DNA from: Devosia oryziradicis
GTDB taxonomy: Bacteria; Pseudomonadota; Alphaproteobacteria; Rhizobiales; Devosiaceae
Direction: 5' to 3'
Length of the DNA: 64,000 nucleotides
Assembly: GCF_016698645.1 (NCBI RefSeq)
Contig: NZ_CP068047.1
Coordinates: 2,391,001 to 2,455,000, forward strand
Part shown: in pieces, positions 9,901-19,560 of the stretch
How positions within the stretch are numbered: the stretch's first letter is position 1
Layout of the letters: the number at the start of each line of letters is the position of its first letter
Notes under the pieces: model-generated
The model's input: only the letters and a program-made list of their open reading frames with translations
The model's database searches: none
What the model was told of the DNA's origin: nothing
Program-made: the position numbers and the translations under genes

Positions 9901-9986
9901 CGTCGCCCTCGGGCTTGACCCGAGGGCCCTTCACTTGATGCGGGTTCGGTAAGTGCAGTGCCCTCGGGTCAAGCCCGAGGGTGACG
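9901..9986. repeat. Intergenic palindromic element, family A, copy 2
   Basis: The arms are 9901-9926 and 9961-9986, matching in 25 of 26 positions, with a 34-base loop. The loop shares ACTTG, TTCG and TAAGTGCAG with copy 1 (5753-5836), so the two are homologous elements and not just similar terminators. It sits between the convergent P450 and NAD(P)H-hydrate repair genes. Confidence 0.9.
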
Positions 9987-10019
9987 ATCGAGTTGGTGGA
10001 GGCACAGGCCCGTGCCTGG

Positions 10020-11492
10020 CTACAGACTCCCCAACACCCCCGGGACCAACAGGGGCAGGTCCTCGCTTATCAGGCCGGGGCTGCCGAAGCGGTTGGCCGC
10101 TTCAGCGTGGATCCATACCGCGGCGCAGGCGGCTTCCCAGCCGGCCATGCCCTGCCCCATCAGGCCTGCCACCATGCCCGCCAGCACATCGCCGGCCCCT
10201 GCAGTTCCCAACCAGGCCGGGGCGTTGGCGTTGATGGCAGCGCGTCCATCCGGGCTCGCAATGACCGTATCGCTGCCCTTGAGGATGATTATGGCACCCG
10301 AATGGGCCGCCGCGGCCAGTGCCTTCTCGAGCTTGCCGCCGGGTACATCCCCAAAGAGCCGCTGGAACTCACCCTCATGGGGCGTCATAACCACCGGCCG
10401 GTCAGTTGCCTTGATGGCGGCAAACAGTGCTTCGTCATCCCCGGCAAAACTGGTCAGCGCATCGGCGTCGAGCACCGTCGCGGCGCCCGAGCCGAGCACG
10501 GCCAGCACCTTTGCCCGCGTGTCCTCGCCAACCCCCACCGCCGGGCCAATGACCACAGCGTTCATACGCTTGTCGGCCAGCAGCTCGGAGAGTGCTGCAG
10601 CGTCCCCGGCGGACTTGAGCATGATGGCGGTGACATGGGCGGCGTGGACCATGAGCGCAGTTTCCGAACCAGCCAGCGATACTACCCCCGCCCCGACGCG
10701 GAACGCAGCCATGGCAGCAAGGCGCGCCGCGCCGGTTTGCAGCGGGCCGCCGGATACGACAACGACATGGCCGCGATGGAACTTGTTACCCTCATTGTCG
10801 GCTTCGGGAATGGACCAGAGGCTAGGCGTATTCTGCCAGGCCGTCGCCGCGATTGGGGCCAGCACCGTTTCGGGAATGCCGATTTCGGCCAGAACCACCT
10901 CGCCGCAGTGGTTGCGGCCCGGTTGCAGGAGATGGCCCGGCTTGAGGCGGAAAAAGGTGACGGTCATGTCGGCGATGATGGCGGCACCCCGCGCGGCGCC
11001 CGTAGCCCCGTCAATGCCGCTGGGGATGTCGATGCTGACCACCGGGCGGGTGCTGGCATTTACGGCGTCGATGATATCGGCGAACTCGCCCTCGACGTCG
11101 CGGTCGAGCCCAGCGCCCAATAGCGCATCGACGATGAGATCGGCGCCTTCGATATCGCCGGCAGCGGGTGCCTCGGCTCGGCCCGTCCATTGCTGGGCCA
11201 TGGCCGCCGCATCGCCCTTGAGCGCCTCCCGCTCGCCGATGAGACGAAGCTGCACCGGCCAGCCCTTTTGCTTGAGCAGCCGTGCGACGACAAAGCCATC
11301 GCCACCATTGTTGCCGGGCCCGCAGAGCACCAGCACCGAGCGCTGATAGTAGCGCTCCATGATCGCGTCGGCGACAGCCTTGCCCGCCGCCTCCATCAGC
11401 TTGAGCGATTTAACGCCGGCCTGCACGGCGAGACGATCAGCCTCGCTCATCTGGCGCGGAGTGAGCAGGATATCTGATGGAGCTGATGTCAT
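10020..11492 (-). CDS. nnr: Bifunctional NAD(P)H-hydrate epimerase / ADP-dependent dehydratase
   Basis: This cytosolic metabolite-repair enzyme handles damaged NAD(P)H hydrates: the N-terminal YjeF_N domain epimerises R to S forms, and the C-terminal carbohydrate-kinase-like domain dehydrates the S form using ADP. The 490-residue product has GPGNNGGDG at ~58-66 and, near residue 430, [11 protein letters not shown], the kinase-fold anion hole. I start at the ATG at 11492 ([12 protein letters not shown]); the longer frame runs into the tig terminator region. In many alphaproteobacteria this gene lies near glnB, as it does here. Confidence 0.95.
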   Translation of the reverse strand: MTSAPSDILLTPRQMSEADRLAVQAGVKSLKLMEAAGKAVADAIMERYYQRSVLVLCGPGNNGGDGFVVARLLKQKGWPVQLRLIGEREALKGDAAAMAQQWTGRAEAPAAGDIEGADLIVDALLGAGLDRDVEGEFADIIDAVNASTRPVVSIDIPSGIDGATGAARGAAIIADMTVTFFRLKPGHLLQPGRNHCGEVVLAEIGIPETVLAPIAATAWQNTPSLWSIPEADNEGNKFHRGHVVVVSGGPLQTGAARLAAMAAFRVGAGVVSLAGSETALMVHAAHVTAIMLKSAGDAAALSELLADKRMNAVVIGPAVGVGEDTRAKVLAVLGSGAATVLDADALTSFAGDDEALFAAIKATDRPVVMTPHEGEFQRLFGDVPGGKLEKALAAAAHSGAIIILKGSDTVIASPDGRAAINANAPAWLGTAGAGDVLAGMVAGLMGQGMAGWEAACAAVWIHAEAANRFGSPGLISEDLPLLVPGVLGSL

Positions 11493-11583
11493 TGGTGGGT
11501 CCAGTTGGCCGAGGGCGCAGGTTGTAACGCGGATTGACCACAACGGCGATCTCAGCCCCGTACCAGTGTCACACACAAACAAA

Positions 11584-11607
11584 AAGCCGCCCACTTCTGG
11601 GCGGCTT
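11584..11607 (-). terminator. Rho-independent terminator of tig
   Basis: The stem is GCCGCCCA / TGGGCGGC with a CTTC loop. On the minus strand it is followed by a TTTTTGTTTG tract. It starts ~22 bases after the tig stop codon. Confidence 0.88.
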
Positions 11608-11629
11608 CAAAATTCAGCGTCAGGGCACT

Positions 11630-13009
11630 TTAGTGGTGGTGCTCTTCCGGGACCTCGTCCTCGTCGGCCTGGATCAGCTTGGCCAGTTCCGCGCGGGTCA
11701 TCTTCTTGTCGGTGATGTCGCCCTTGGCGGCGACGAAGTCGACCACCTTGTTCTCGAAGACCGGAGCGCGGAGGCCGGCAAGGGCCTGCGGGTTCTTGCG
11801 GTAGTAGTCGTAGACCTGCTGTTCCTGACCGGGGAAGCGGCGCACTTCGGCGATCAGCGCCTGCTGGTGCTCTTCCTCGGTGACGTTCACATCGTTCTGG
11901 TTGCCGATCTCGGCGACGACCAGGCCCAGGCGCACGCGGCGCTCGGCGATCTTGCGATACTGCTCGCGCGCAGCTTCCTCGGTTGTGCCTTCGGCTTCGA
12001 AGGACCGGCCGTGCGACTCCACTTCGTGGACGACGCGCTGCCAGATGGTGTTGAACTCGGCGTCGACCAGCTGGGCCGGAACGTCGAACTTGTGGCCCTC
12101 GTCCAGCGCGTCCAGTATCTGGCGCTTCATGTGCTGGCGGCTCATAGAAGCGAGCGCGGCTTCCATCTGCGTCTTGACGGCGGCGCGCATGGCGTCGACG
12201 TTTTCGACGCCGAGGCGCTTGGCGAAGTCGTCGTCGAGTTCGCCCTGGTTAGGACCATCGACGTGGAGCACGGTCACTTCGAACTGTGCCTTCTTTCCGG
12301 CCAGTTCGTCGCTCTGGTAGTCCTTGGGGAAGGTGACCTCGATCTCGCGGGTCTCGCCCTTCTTCATGCCGATAAGCTGCTCTTCGAAGCCCGGGATGAA
12401 TTCGCCCGAGCCAACCGTCAGGTGGGCGTGGTCAGACGTGCCGCCATCGAAGGGCTTGCCCTTGATCTTGCCCACGAACGAAAGGCCGAGGCGATCGCCA
12501 TTTTCGACGACGCCTTCGTCCCCCTTGTCGGTATAGCCCCGGTTCTGGGCAAACACGCGATTCACTTCGGCGGTGACTTCCTCGTCGGTGATATCGATGA
12601 CGGGCTTGTCCAGCTTGATGCCATCAAGCTTCATCAGTTCGACGGGCGGCAGCACTTCATATTCGACTTCGAAAGCCAGGTCGGCCTTGCCGTCGAGCAC
12701 GTCATTGATGACGGCCTGGTCGTCGGGCAGATCAACCTTGGGCTGGGCGGCGGCGCGTTCCTTTCGCTCGTCCAGGGTTTCGGACACGGTCGAATTGATC
12801 GCGTCGGTCATGACTTCGGACATGGCCGAGCGGCCGAACATCTTCTTGATATGCGCCAGCGGCACCTTGCCGGGACGGAAGCCCTTGATGTTGGCCTGGC
12901 CCCGCAGCTCTTCAAGCTTGTCGCCCAGGCGCGTGTTGAGGGTGGCGGCCGGAATGGTGACGCTCAGCTTGCGCTTGAGGCCTTCATTGAGGGTTTCGGT
13001 AACCTGCAT
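11630..13009 (-). CDS. tig: Trigger factor, ribosome-associated chaperone/PPIase
   Basis: Trigger factor binds ribosomal protein uL23 at the exit tunnel and shields nascent chains. The 459-residue product has the ribosome-binding signature GFRPGKVP at 43-50, a central FKBP-like PPIase domain (~165-245, GEFIPGFEEQLIGM) and a helical C-terminal chaperone domain. The tail is acidic and ends EEHHH. The start MQVTETLNEG at 13009 fits the family and has GGGA nine bases upstream; the ATG at 13030 has no ribosome-binding site. It lies just downstream of tRNA-Leu on the same strand. Confidence 0.96.
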   Translation of the reverse strand: MQVTETLNEGLKRKLSVTIPAATLNTRLGDKLEELRGQANIKGFRPGKVPLAHIKKMFGRSAMSEVMTDAINSTVSETLDERKERAAAQPKVDLPDDQAVINDVLDGKADLAFEVEYEVLPPVELMKLDGIKLDKPVIDITDEEVTAEVNRVFAQNRGYTDKGDEGVVENGDRLGLSFVGKIKGKPFDGGTSDHAHLTVGSGEFIPGFEEQLIGMKKGETREIEVTFPKDYQSDELAGKKAQFEVTVLHVDGPNQGELDDDFAKRLGVENVDAMRAAVKTQMEAALASMSRQHMKRQILDALDEGHKFDVPAQLVDAEFNTIWQRVVHEVESHGRSFEAEGTTEEAAREQYRKIAERRVRLGLVVAEIGNQNDVNVTEEEHQQALIAEVRRFPGQEQQVYDYYRKNPQALAGLRAPVFENKVVDFVAAKGDITDKKMTRAELAKLIQADEDEVPEEHHH

Positions 13010-13056
13010 TCGGTTTTGTCCCGTATTCATTGATCACATGGGCCAGGTACTGATTG

Positions 13057-13141
13057 TGGTGCGGGTGAGAGGACTCGAACCTCCACGCCTTGCGGCGCTG
13101 GAACCTAAATCCAGTGCGTCTACCAATTCCGCCACACCCGC
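13057..13141 (-). tRNA. tRNA-Leu(UAG), CCA encoded
   Basis: The 85-base cloverleaf has acceptor stem GCGGGTG / CACCCGC, discriminator A and a genomically encoded CCA (13059-13057). The anticodon loop TTTAGGT between CTGGA and TCCAG gives anticodon UAG. The long variable arm GCGCCGCAAGGCG is typical of class II leucine tRNAs, and the T-loop GGTTCGAGTCC is intact. Confidence 0.97.
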
Positions 13142-13202
13142 AAGGGTACCCGCTGGCCGGGTTGGCGTTGCATCTATATGAAGTGCGGGGGGCAGTCAAA
13201 GG

Positions 13203-13559
13203 CTAGAGTGGCGATTTGGCGGGGATTGAGAACACGGTGCTGATCAGTCCCGCATCCACCACGAACATCACCGAGGTCTCCAACGGCTCGGGCCCGAGTC
13301 CGTGGATCAGTTCATGGTCGATGACCTTGTTGCCCACCACTATGCGATTCAACAATTCGGCGCGCAGGCCCTCGTGGATGAAACGCTGGCTGGCATAGAA
13401 TTCGCCATAGGCGACCTTCCCGTCGATCATTAGCGTCATGTCCGGCAGGCGGAAGCTGCGGACATTGCTAGTAAAGGCAGAAAGAAAGCGCGGCAGGTCA
13501 CGTTTGTTGTAGGCTTCGAACTGCAGCTGAACTGCCTCTAGTGGCGTCATAAGCGTCAT
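13203..13559 (-). CDS. NTF2-like (SnoaL-type) protein
   Basis: The protein has 118 residues and a cone-like fold pattern typical of the NTF2/SnoaL superfamily. It opens with a helix (TPLEAVQLQFEAYNKRDLPRFL), followed by the beta strands FTSNVRSFRLPDMTLMIDGK and a C-terminal sheet. Members bind small hydrophobic ligands or act as isomerases, and no catalytic residues can be assigned here. AAGGAG lies nine bases before the ATG at 13559, which I prefer over the longer upstream frame. It is a single-gene unit between tRNA-Leu and the divergent glnB. Confidence 0.72.
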   Translation of the reverse strand: MTLMTPLEAVQLQFEAYNKRDLPRFLSAFTSNVRSFRLPDMTLMIDGKVAYGEFYASQRFIHEGLRAELLNRIVVGNKVIDHELIHGLGPEPLETSVMFVVDAGLISTVFSIPAKSPL

Positions 13560-13717
13560 TCTTGCGATCTCCTTCGCCGCGCCTGCTAGACGCCTGCTCA
13601 AAACTTGTGCAACGTGGCTATGTTTTGTCCACGCTCTGCCCAAACCGTGACATCGGCGTGCTCAGTGTATTCCAGTAAGTCCTTAATCGGACAAGCGTTT
13701 TTTGCATCGTGGCACCG

Positions 13718-13733
13718 TGGCACAGGCCGTGCA
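13718..13733 (+). promoter_or_regulatory. Sigma-54 promoter of glnBA
   Basis: TGGCACAGGCCGTGCA matches the -24/-12 consensus TGGCAC-N5-TTGCW, with GG at 13719-13720 and GC at 13731-13732 and the required spacing. Transcription would start near 13744, ~34 bases before the glnB ATG. In rhizobia glnB is transcribed from an NtrC-dependent sigma-54 promoter, which supports this reading. Confidence 0.75.
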
Positions 13734-13759
13734 TACGGGTGTGCGGTATCCGCCGCTAG

Positions 13760-14116
<357 letters not shown>

Positions 14117-14189
14117 GGACCGCGAGGCCCTTGGCGCTACCCGCCGTGACGTAACAACAAGCATTCCGATTTAGACAGGGGAAGACCTA

Positions 14190-15599
14190 ATGACCACCGG
14201 AAGCGACATCCTCAAGCGCATCAAGGACGAGAACATCAAGTATGTCGACCTGCGCTTCACCGACCCGCGCGGCAAGCTGCAGCACGTCACCATGGACGTG
14301 ACCGTCGTCGATGAGGACCTCTTCGAAGAAGGCACCATGTTCGATGGTTCCTCCATCGCCGGCTGGAAGGCCATCAACGAGTCCGACATGGTGCTGATGC
14401 CCGATCCGAACTCGGCCTATATGGACCCCTTCTTCGGCGCCTCGACTCTCGCGATCAACTGCGACATCCTCGAGCCCCTTACCTACCAGCCCTATAACCG
14501 CGATCCGCGCACCACGGCCAAGAAGGCCGAGGCGTACCTCAAGGCTTCGGGCATCGGCGACACCGTCGTGTTCGGCCCCGAGCCGGAATTCTTCATGTTC
14601 GACGACGTAAAGTACTCCAACACCCCATACAAGGTGGGCTTCGAAGTCGACCATCCGGAGCTGCCCTCCAACAACGACACCGCCTATGAAGCCGGTAACA
14701 ACGGCCACCATATCGGCCTCAAAAAGGGCTATTTCCCGGTTCCGCCGCTCGACAGCGCGCAGGACATCCGCGGCGAAATGCTTGCCGCCATGGCCGAAAT
14801 GGGCGTGACCGTCGAAAAGCATCACCACGAAGTGGCCTCGGCCCAGCACGAACTCGGCATCAAGTTCGCGCCGATGATCAAGTCGGCCGACGACGTGCAG
14901 ATCTACAAGTATGTCATCCACCAGGTCGCCAATGCCTACGGCAAGACCGTGACCTTCATGCCCAAGCCCATCTACGGCGATAACGGTTCGGGCATGCACT
15001 GCCACCAGTCGATCTGGAAGGACGGCAAGCCACTGTTTGCCGGTGACCAGTATGCCGGCCTGTCGATGGACGCGCTCTACTATATCGGCGGCGTGATCAA
15101 GCATGCCAAGGCGATCAACGCCTTCACCAACCCGACCACCAACAGCTACAAGCGCCTGGTGCCCGGCTTCGAAGCCCCCGTGCTGCTTGCCTACTCGGCC
15201 CGCAACCGTTCGGCTTCCTGCCGCATCCCCTTCGGCCAGTCGCCGAAGGCCAAGCGCGTGGAAGTCCGCTTCCCCGATCCGCTGGCGAACCCCTACCTGG
15301 GCTTTGCCGCGCTGCTGATGGCCGGCCTCGACGGCATCAAGAACAAGATCCACCCCGGCGACCCGATGGACAAGGATCTGTACGAGTTGCCGCGCCAGGA
15401 ACTGCTGGCCATCCCGACCGTTGCCGGTTCGCTGCGCGAAGCGCTGGAAAACCTCGACAAGGACCGCGAGTTCCTCAAGGCCGGCGGCGTGTTCGATGAC
15501 GACCAGATCGACAGCTACATCGAGCTGAAGATGACGGAAGTGATCAAGTTCGAGCACACCCCACATCCGGTCGAATACGAAATGTACTACTCGGCCTAA
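14190..15599 (+). CDS. glnA: Glutamine synthetase type I
   Basis: GlnA makes glutamine from glutamate, ammonia and ATP as a dodecamer. The 469-residue GSI-beta sequence has the N-terminal [10 protein letters not shown] loop, the metal and substrate segments FGPEPEFF and [10 protein letters not shown], the ATP-binding [10 protein letters not shown], and the adenylylation site Tyr398 in KDLYELP. It is therefore expected to be switched by GlnE in response to GlnB state. AGGGGAAGA precedes the ATG. A UUCG-loop terminator follows the stop codon. Confidence 0.99.
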   Translation: MTTGSDILKRIKDENIKYVDLRFTDPRGKLQHVTMDVTVVDEDLFEEGTMFDGSSIAGWKAINESDMVLMPDPNSAYMDPFFGASTLAINCDILEPLTYQPYNRDPRTTAKKAEAYLKASGIGDTVVFGPEPEFFMFDDVKYSNTPYKVGFEVDHPELPSNNDTAYEAGNNGHHIGLKKGYFPVPPLDSAQDIRGEMLAAMAEMGVTVEKHHHEVASAQHELGIKFAPMIKSADDVQIYKYVIHQVANAYGKTVTFMPKPIYGDNGSGMHCHQSIWKDGKPLFAGDQYAGLSMDALYYIGGVIKHAKAINAFTNPTTNSYKRLVPGFEAPVLLAYSARNRSASCRIPFGQSPKAKRVEVRFPDPLANPYLGFAALLMAGLDGIKNKIHPGDPMDKDLYELPRQELLAIPTVAGSLREALENLDKDREFLKAGGVFDDDQIDSYIELKMTEVIKFEHTPHPVEYEMYYSA

Positions 15600-15620
15600 G
15601 CCTGAGTTTTGCAGTATACG

Positions 15621-15649
15621 AAAGGGCCCTTCGGGGCCCTTTCTTTTTG
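15621..15649 (+). terminator. Rho-independent terminator of glnA (TTCG tetraloop)
   Basis: The stem is AAAGGGCCC / GGGCCCTTT closed by a TTCG loop and followed by CTTTTT. It begins 21 bases after the glnA stop. The ribosome-binding site of the next gene starts right behind it. Confidence 0.93.
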
Positions 15650-15658
15650 GAGCGGAAT

Positions 15659-16261
15659 ATGGCCGGACGCTGGCGGGAGACATCGCCGACCGAACTGTCG
15701 GGTTGGCTGGCGGAAGCGCCGGTACCTTGGGCCTTTGCCGGTGGCTGGGCGCTCGACCTGTGGGCCGGGACGGTGAGCCGGACGCATTCGGACATCGAGA
15801 TTGCCTGCCTGCGGGCGGACCTGCCAGCTCTGGCCAGCGCCCTGCCCGGCTTCGAGATCGCCGCGGCGCAGAACAAGGTGTTGTCGCCATGGCAACCCGA
15901 TGCCCCGCCCGAACCGCCTTTCAGCCTCTGGCTGCGGCGCCAGGGCGAAACGCTTTGGGACTTCGAAGTCGTGGCCGAAGCGCATGACAAGGAATATTGG
16001 CACTTTCGCCGCGACGAACGCGTGGCGCTGCCGCTGGAGCTGGCCTTCGTAACCAGTGGTGACGGCTGGCCGGTCATCGCGCCGGAAATCCAGCTGCTCT
16101 ACAAATGCAAGGAGCCACGCGACAAGGATATTGCCGACCTCGGTCGCTTCTGGCCGCTGCTCGCGCCATCCGCCCGCTCCTGGCTACGTGACGCCGTAGC
16201 GCTGGCACATCCGGAAGCCAATGCGATGCTGCAGGCACTGGATCGAATGATGGCACATTGA
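15659..16261 (+). CDS. Nucleotidyltransferase-fold protein (aminoglycoside adenylyltransferase-like)
   Basis: The 200-residue protein shows the pol-beta nucleotidyltransferase signature of small-molecule transferases: FAGGWALDLWAG, then RTHSDIEI with the metal-binding Asp/Glu pair. A later segment, IQLLYKCKEPRDKDIADL, corresponds to the C-terminal helical part of LinA/ANT(2'')-type enzymes. Members add AMP to hydroxyl groups of aminoglycosides or lincosamides, but many genomic homologues have unknown substrates, so I do not claim resistance. The ATG at 15659 has GGAG six bases upstream, immediately after the glnA terminator. Confidence 0.75.
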   Translation: MAGRWRETSPTELSGWLAEAPVPWAFAGGWALDLWAGTVSRTHSDIEIACLRADLPALASALPGFEIAAAQNKVLSPWQPDAPPEPPFSLWLRRQGETLWDFEVVAEAHDKEYWHFRRDERVALPLELAFVTSGDGWPVIAPEIQLLYKCKEPRDKDIADLGRFWPLLAPSARSWLRDAVALAHPEANAMLQALDRMMAH

Positions 16262-16291
16262 CCAGGCGTCTGCAGCTTCAGGATCGAAAAA

Positions 16292-16990
16292 TCAGTCGTA
16301 TCCGTAGCCGTCGTGGCCCGATAGGCTATCGTCGGCGGTCTCGACCGCAGCAGTCGGCAGGATGGCCATCGCCTTGCGCCAGGCGCGCGGGGTCTCGAGC
16401 AGCGTCTCGATGTCGTCGTCCGGATGCGGATTGTCGAAGCGCATGGCAAAGCCAAATTCGTACTGGCGCACGACATGCGCCAGCATGTGTCCAACGGTCA
16501 CCGCGGTACCGATGGCTGGCCTGGTCTCGGCCGAAATCACGGCTCCAGTGGCGGAATAGTCAACGATCATGCACGAAACGGCGATGTCCGGCCCGGCAAA
16601 GAGCATGGAGCGTGGTTCGGCTGGCAGGTAGCGCCCGCCCATGCGGCGATCCGCTGCCTCCTCCGACTGGGGCTGGCGACGAAAAGCCTCGATCCGCTCG
16701 GCAAGCAATGCCTGCGCAGCGCGTGCCCCATCGAGCTTGACGACGAAACCGTCCTCGACATGGCGGGAAATGCGGCCATGCAATGCGCCAAACGGCCCGA
16801 AGTCGGCTCTGACGACTTCCCCGATCGAACCGACGGCAGGCGCCGTTGCGACGAATTCGGTGGGCGAAATGGTCTTGAGACGACACGCCAGCACGTCCCT
16901 GCCCGAGGCCGCCGTCTCGTCGCCCAACACATAGCGTCCGGTAACGGTGTCAATGTCGTTGAGGCTATAGTCTATCGCGGCGGACGGCAT
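16292..16990 (-). CDS. PilZ domain protein, paralogue 1
   Basis: The 232-residue cytosolic protein has two PilZ-like halves. The N-terminal half (~10-90; GRYVLGDE, ACRLKTISP, GRISRHVEDGFVVKL) lacks the c-di-GMP motif. The C-terminal half keeps it: RxxxR as Arg116-Arg120 and DxSxxG as Asp144-Ser146-Gly149. It should bind cyclic di-GMP and signal by conformational change. The partner is unknown. The ATG at 16990 is preferred over a TTG four codons upstream. A same-length paralogue lies directly upstream (17068-17766). Confidence 0.85.
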   Translation of the reverse strand: MPSAAIDYSLNDIDTVTGRYVLGDETAASGRDVLACRLKTISPTEFVATAPAVGSIGEVVRADFGPFGALHGRISRHVEDGFVVKLDGARAAQALLAERIEAFRRQPQSEEAADRRMGGRYLPAEPRSMLFAGPDIAVSCMIVDYSATGAVISAETRPAIGTAVTVGHMLAHVVRQYEFGFAMRFDNPHPDDDIETLLETPRAWRKAMAILPTAAVETADDSLSGHDGYGYD

Positions 16991-17067
16991 GAGATCACCC
17001 AATACAAAGGATGCAGGACTATAGACTCAGAAGCTGAAGATGACTCCCAAACTATAGCAGCAGATTT

Positions 17068-17766
17068 CTAAACCTGGTTAAGCAAACCTTCACCTTGCGC
17101 ATCGTCCTGCTCTTCGGCCGGCGGGGTGGGCGGCGCCATCAGGATTTCGAGTTGGCTGAGTTCTTGCAGCTGGATGAATTGCAGCGCGAATCCGACATCG
17201 AGGTAGCGGACCACGCGTCCGACCAGCTTCCCCACTGCCATCGGCGTGCCCAGGCCAGGCCAGATTTCCGCCGAGACCGCTATGCCCGACTGCGACACGT
17301 CGATCACGAAGCATGGCATTTGCGTGCCGTCTGCAAGGGTCAGCACCGTACGCGGATCCCGCGGCAGAATGCGCTTGTGCTCGCGCTTGTCGGGGACCTG
17401 CTCGTGAACGTTCTTCTTCTGCCAGGCGATCTTGCCCCCGAGCTTGTCGCGATCGGTGTCGCTCATGGTCAGGCGCATGGCAAAGCCAGACGGCAGCCGG
17501 CGGCATATCTTGCCACGCAGAATGCCGAAATCGTCGAAGTGGGCGGTGATGGTCTCGCCCTCCTTGCCGATCACCGGTCCGACGATGACGGCCATCCGCG
17601 TCGAAATCGAGCACAGGCGGCAGGCATAGACGGCAACCTTGCCGTCGGTGCTTGCGCCATGATCGGGCAAGGCATAGCGACCGGCCTTTGCGCCGATGAA
17701 CCGGATGTCGTGCCAATCATATTGTGATCGTGACGGCGCACTATCGCCGTCGACGCTCTGAAACAT
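17068..17766 (-). CDS. PilZ domain protein, paralogue 2
   Basis: Also 232 residues, with the same two-half layout as its downstream neighbour. N-terminal positions are conserved between the two (GRYALPDH versus GRYVLGDE; ACRLCSIS versus ACRLKTIS; LRGKICRR versus LHGRISRH). The C-terminal PilZ motif is intact: Arg128-Arg132 and Asp156-Ser158-Gly161. The start MFQSVDGD at 17766 has GGAGG five bases upstream, and the longer frame is rejected. The two genes are a tandem duplication that has diverged, probably cotranscribed (77-base gap). Confidence 0.85.
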   Translation of the reverse strand: MFQSVDGDSAPSRSQYDWHDIRFIGAKAGRYALPDHGASTDGKVAVYACRLCSISTRMAVIVGPVIGKEGETITAHFDDFGILRGKICRRLPSGFAMRLTMSDTDRDKLGGKIAWQKKNVHEQVPDKREHKRILPRDPRTVLTLADGTQMPCFVIDVSQSGIAVSAEIWPGLGTPMAVGKLVGRVVRYLDVGFALQFIQLQELSQLEILMAPPTPPAEEQDDAQGEGLLNQV

Positions 17767-17897
17767 AGGGCCTCCCGATCCCATTCGTTCCAATCGGACC
17801 AAAGGCTATCGGTCAGTCCTTAATACTTGTTTTCCCCTATGCCAGGGCTTCCCATCGGATAGGCAGGCACTGCGGCGATGGTTAGCATATGCTTAGC

Positions 17898-17921
17898 GGG
17901 GGCGGGATTTTTCCCGCCCCC
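17898..17921. terminator. GC-rich hairpin downstream of the ABC-F gene
   Basis: GGGGGCGGGA and TCCCGCCCCC form a 10-bp stem with a TTTT loop, nine bases after the ABC-F stop on the minus strand. No long T run follows, so termination strength is uncertain. Confidence 0.5.
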
Positions 17922-17929
17922 ACAGAACC

Positions 17930-19450
17930 TTAGCTCGCCTGGTTTGCCATAGCTGCGAAATGCGGCTCCGGACTATCGACTTCGCGCAGGCGCCGGTTTT
18001 CGATCACCAGGAAGCGGTTGCCCAAGCCTCGGACGAAGCTGCGGTCGTGCGAGACCAGGATGCAGGTGGCACCGTGGGCGAGCACTTCATCCTCAAGGCG
18101 CTCCTGGCCGGGGATATCGACATGGTTGGTCGGCTCGTCCAGCAAGTAAAAATTGGGCTCCTGCAGGCGGATAGCCAGCAGCCCTAGCCGCGCCCGCTGC
18201 CCGAAGGACAGCTCGGATATCGGCCGTTGCTGCTTTTCGACAGCAAAGCCCGCCGCCGCCAGCAAAGCCTTGCTGCGCTGGTCGCCCTGGTCGAAGCGAC
18301 CGGTGATGTATGCGAGCGGCGATTGCTTGGGCGGCAGGAAGCTCATGGCCTGGTCGACATAACCGGGCACGACCTGCGGGCTGACGCGCAGACCCGCGGT
18401 TTCCGAGCCGCTCATGGCGCGATGGACCAGGCCGATGAACTGGGACTTGCCCGTGCCGTTGCGACCCAGGATGACCAGCCGGTCGCCCTGGAACACATGC
18501 AGCTTATCGATGCGGAAAAGCTTGTCACCCACGGGGCTGGTCACGTCGACATTCTCCATGGCCAGCAGGACCTTGGCATTGGCGCCGCTGTTGCCCAGCT
18601 TGATCTCGCCGCTTCGTTCCTTGTGCAGCGAATGCACCGCCGCCTCGATCTTGGCCGCCCGCTCGCGCAGGTACTTGGATTTCACCACCAGCAGATCGCT
18701 TCCGGAGTTGATGCCGATATTGGTGAGCTTGGCGGCCTGCTTGCGCAGGCGGCTCACTTCCTTGAGGTCCCGTTCACGCTTGGCTTCGGCGGCCTCGTCC
18801 GCCTCGGCGAGTGCCACGCGCGCCTTGCTGTATGGCAGGGCGAAATAGTGGCTCGCATCGGGACGCAGAAACAGCGTGCGGTTCGTGGTGGCGTCGAGGA
18901 ATTGGCGGTCGTGGCTGGCGATGACCACCGGGATGTTGCGCGCGGCTTGGTTGATCCAGTTCTCGAGCTGGAACAGCTTGCCCAAATCCAGGTGGTTGGT
19001 AGGCTCGTCGAGCAGCAAGGCGTCAGGCTGCAGTACCCAGCAGCGCGCGATCAGGGCGATGCGCTGCCAGCCGCCGCTCAGTTCGGTCAGCTTGCGGTTA
19101 CGCATGGCATCGGGCGTTTCGAACTCGTCCAGCACCACATCGACCCGCCAGCTATCGGTTTCGCGATCGGCAACCGGCAGCGCCTCAAGCACTGCCTCGT
19201 AGAGCGTCAGCCCCATACTTGCGGTGGGCATGTCCTGCTCGACATAGCCGACCGTCAGGCCGCGCGAGCGAACGATATCGCCGGACGTCAAATCCCCCTG
19301 CCCGGCCATCGCGCGCAACAAGGTGGTCTTGCCACGGCCATTACCGGCCACAAGGCCGACGCGGTCGCCGTCTGATATGACGAAGTTGAGGTTGGAAAAC
19401 AGGGTAACGGTGGCCACGAGGCCAGCATTGCGGAGGCTGATGGAGCCCAT
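17930..19450 (-). CDS. ABC-F family ATPase
   Basis: The 506-residue protein has two ABC ATPase domains and no membrane segment, the hallmark of ABC-F ribosome-associated factors. Domain 1 has Walker A GNGRGKTT (Lys41), signature LSGGW and LLLDEPTNHLD. Domain 2 has GRNGTGKS, SFGQRARLG and YLLDEPTNHVD. The interdomain linker (~205-290) is charged and helical and would reach the ribosomal P/E site. Members either tune translation or protect ribosomes from antibiotics, and I cannot place this one. Directly upstream lie a 22-codon leader ORF and nested helices that could hide its ribosome-binding site, suggesting induction by ribosome stalling. Confidence 0.9.
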   Translation of the reverse strand: MGSISLRNAGLVATVTLFSNLNFVISDGDRVGLVAGNGRGKTTLLRAMAGQGDLTSGDIVRSRGLTVGYVEQDMPTASMGLTLYEAVLEALPVADRETDSWRVDVVLDEFETPDAMRNRKLTELSGGWQRIALIARCWVLQPDALLLDEPTNHLDLGKLFQLENWINQAARNIPVVIASHDRQFLDATTNRTLFLRPDASHYFALPYSKARVALAEADEAAEAKRERDLKEVSRLRKQAAKLTNIGINSGSDLLVVKSKYLRERAAKIEAAVHSLHKERSGEIKLGNSGANAKVLLAMENVDVTSPVGDKLFRIDKLHVFQGDRLVILGRNGTGKSQFIGLVHRAMSGSETAGLRVSPQVVPGYVDQAMSFLPPKQSPLAYITGRFDQGDQRSKALLAAAGFAVEKQQRPISELSFGQRARLGLLAIRLQEPNFYLLDEPTNHVDIPGQERLEDEVLAHGATCILVSHDRSFVRGLGNRFLVIENRRLREVDSPEPHFAAMANQAS

Positions 19451-19453
19451 TTT

Positions 19454-19535
19454 TGTCTCACTGGTGCGGCGCCGAGCGCCAAGATCCTGTCAGGCGGTCA
19501 CAGACCGCCGCGAAGGGCAAACCAGGATGGAGACA
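19454..19535 (-). promoter_or_regulatory. Structured leader that may sequester the ABC-F ribosome-binding site
   Basis: On the minus-strand transcript, TGTCTC (19535-19530) pairs with GAGACA (19459-19454), ATCCTG (19528-19523) pairs with CAGGAT (19489-19484), and GGCGGTC / GACCGCC (19509-19503 / 19499-19493) forms an inner hairpin. The outer helix covers the GTGAGACA segment that is the only ribosome-binding-site-like stretch, four bases before the ATG. There is no T run, so translational control is more likely than termination. Confidence 0.5.
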
Positions 19536-19560
19536 GAAGGAACGTCCGTACCAGTACCGG

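Noticed and set aside
13057..13141. tRNA-Leu as an integration site with a nearby island
   Set aside because: No integrase, no direct repeat of the tRNA 3' end and no change of gene content on either side.
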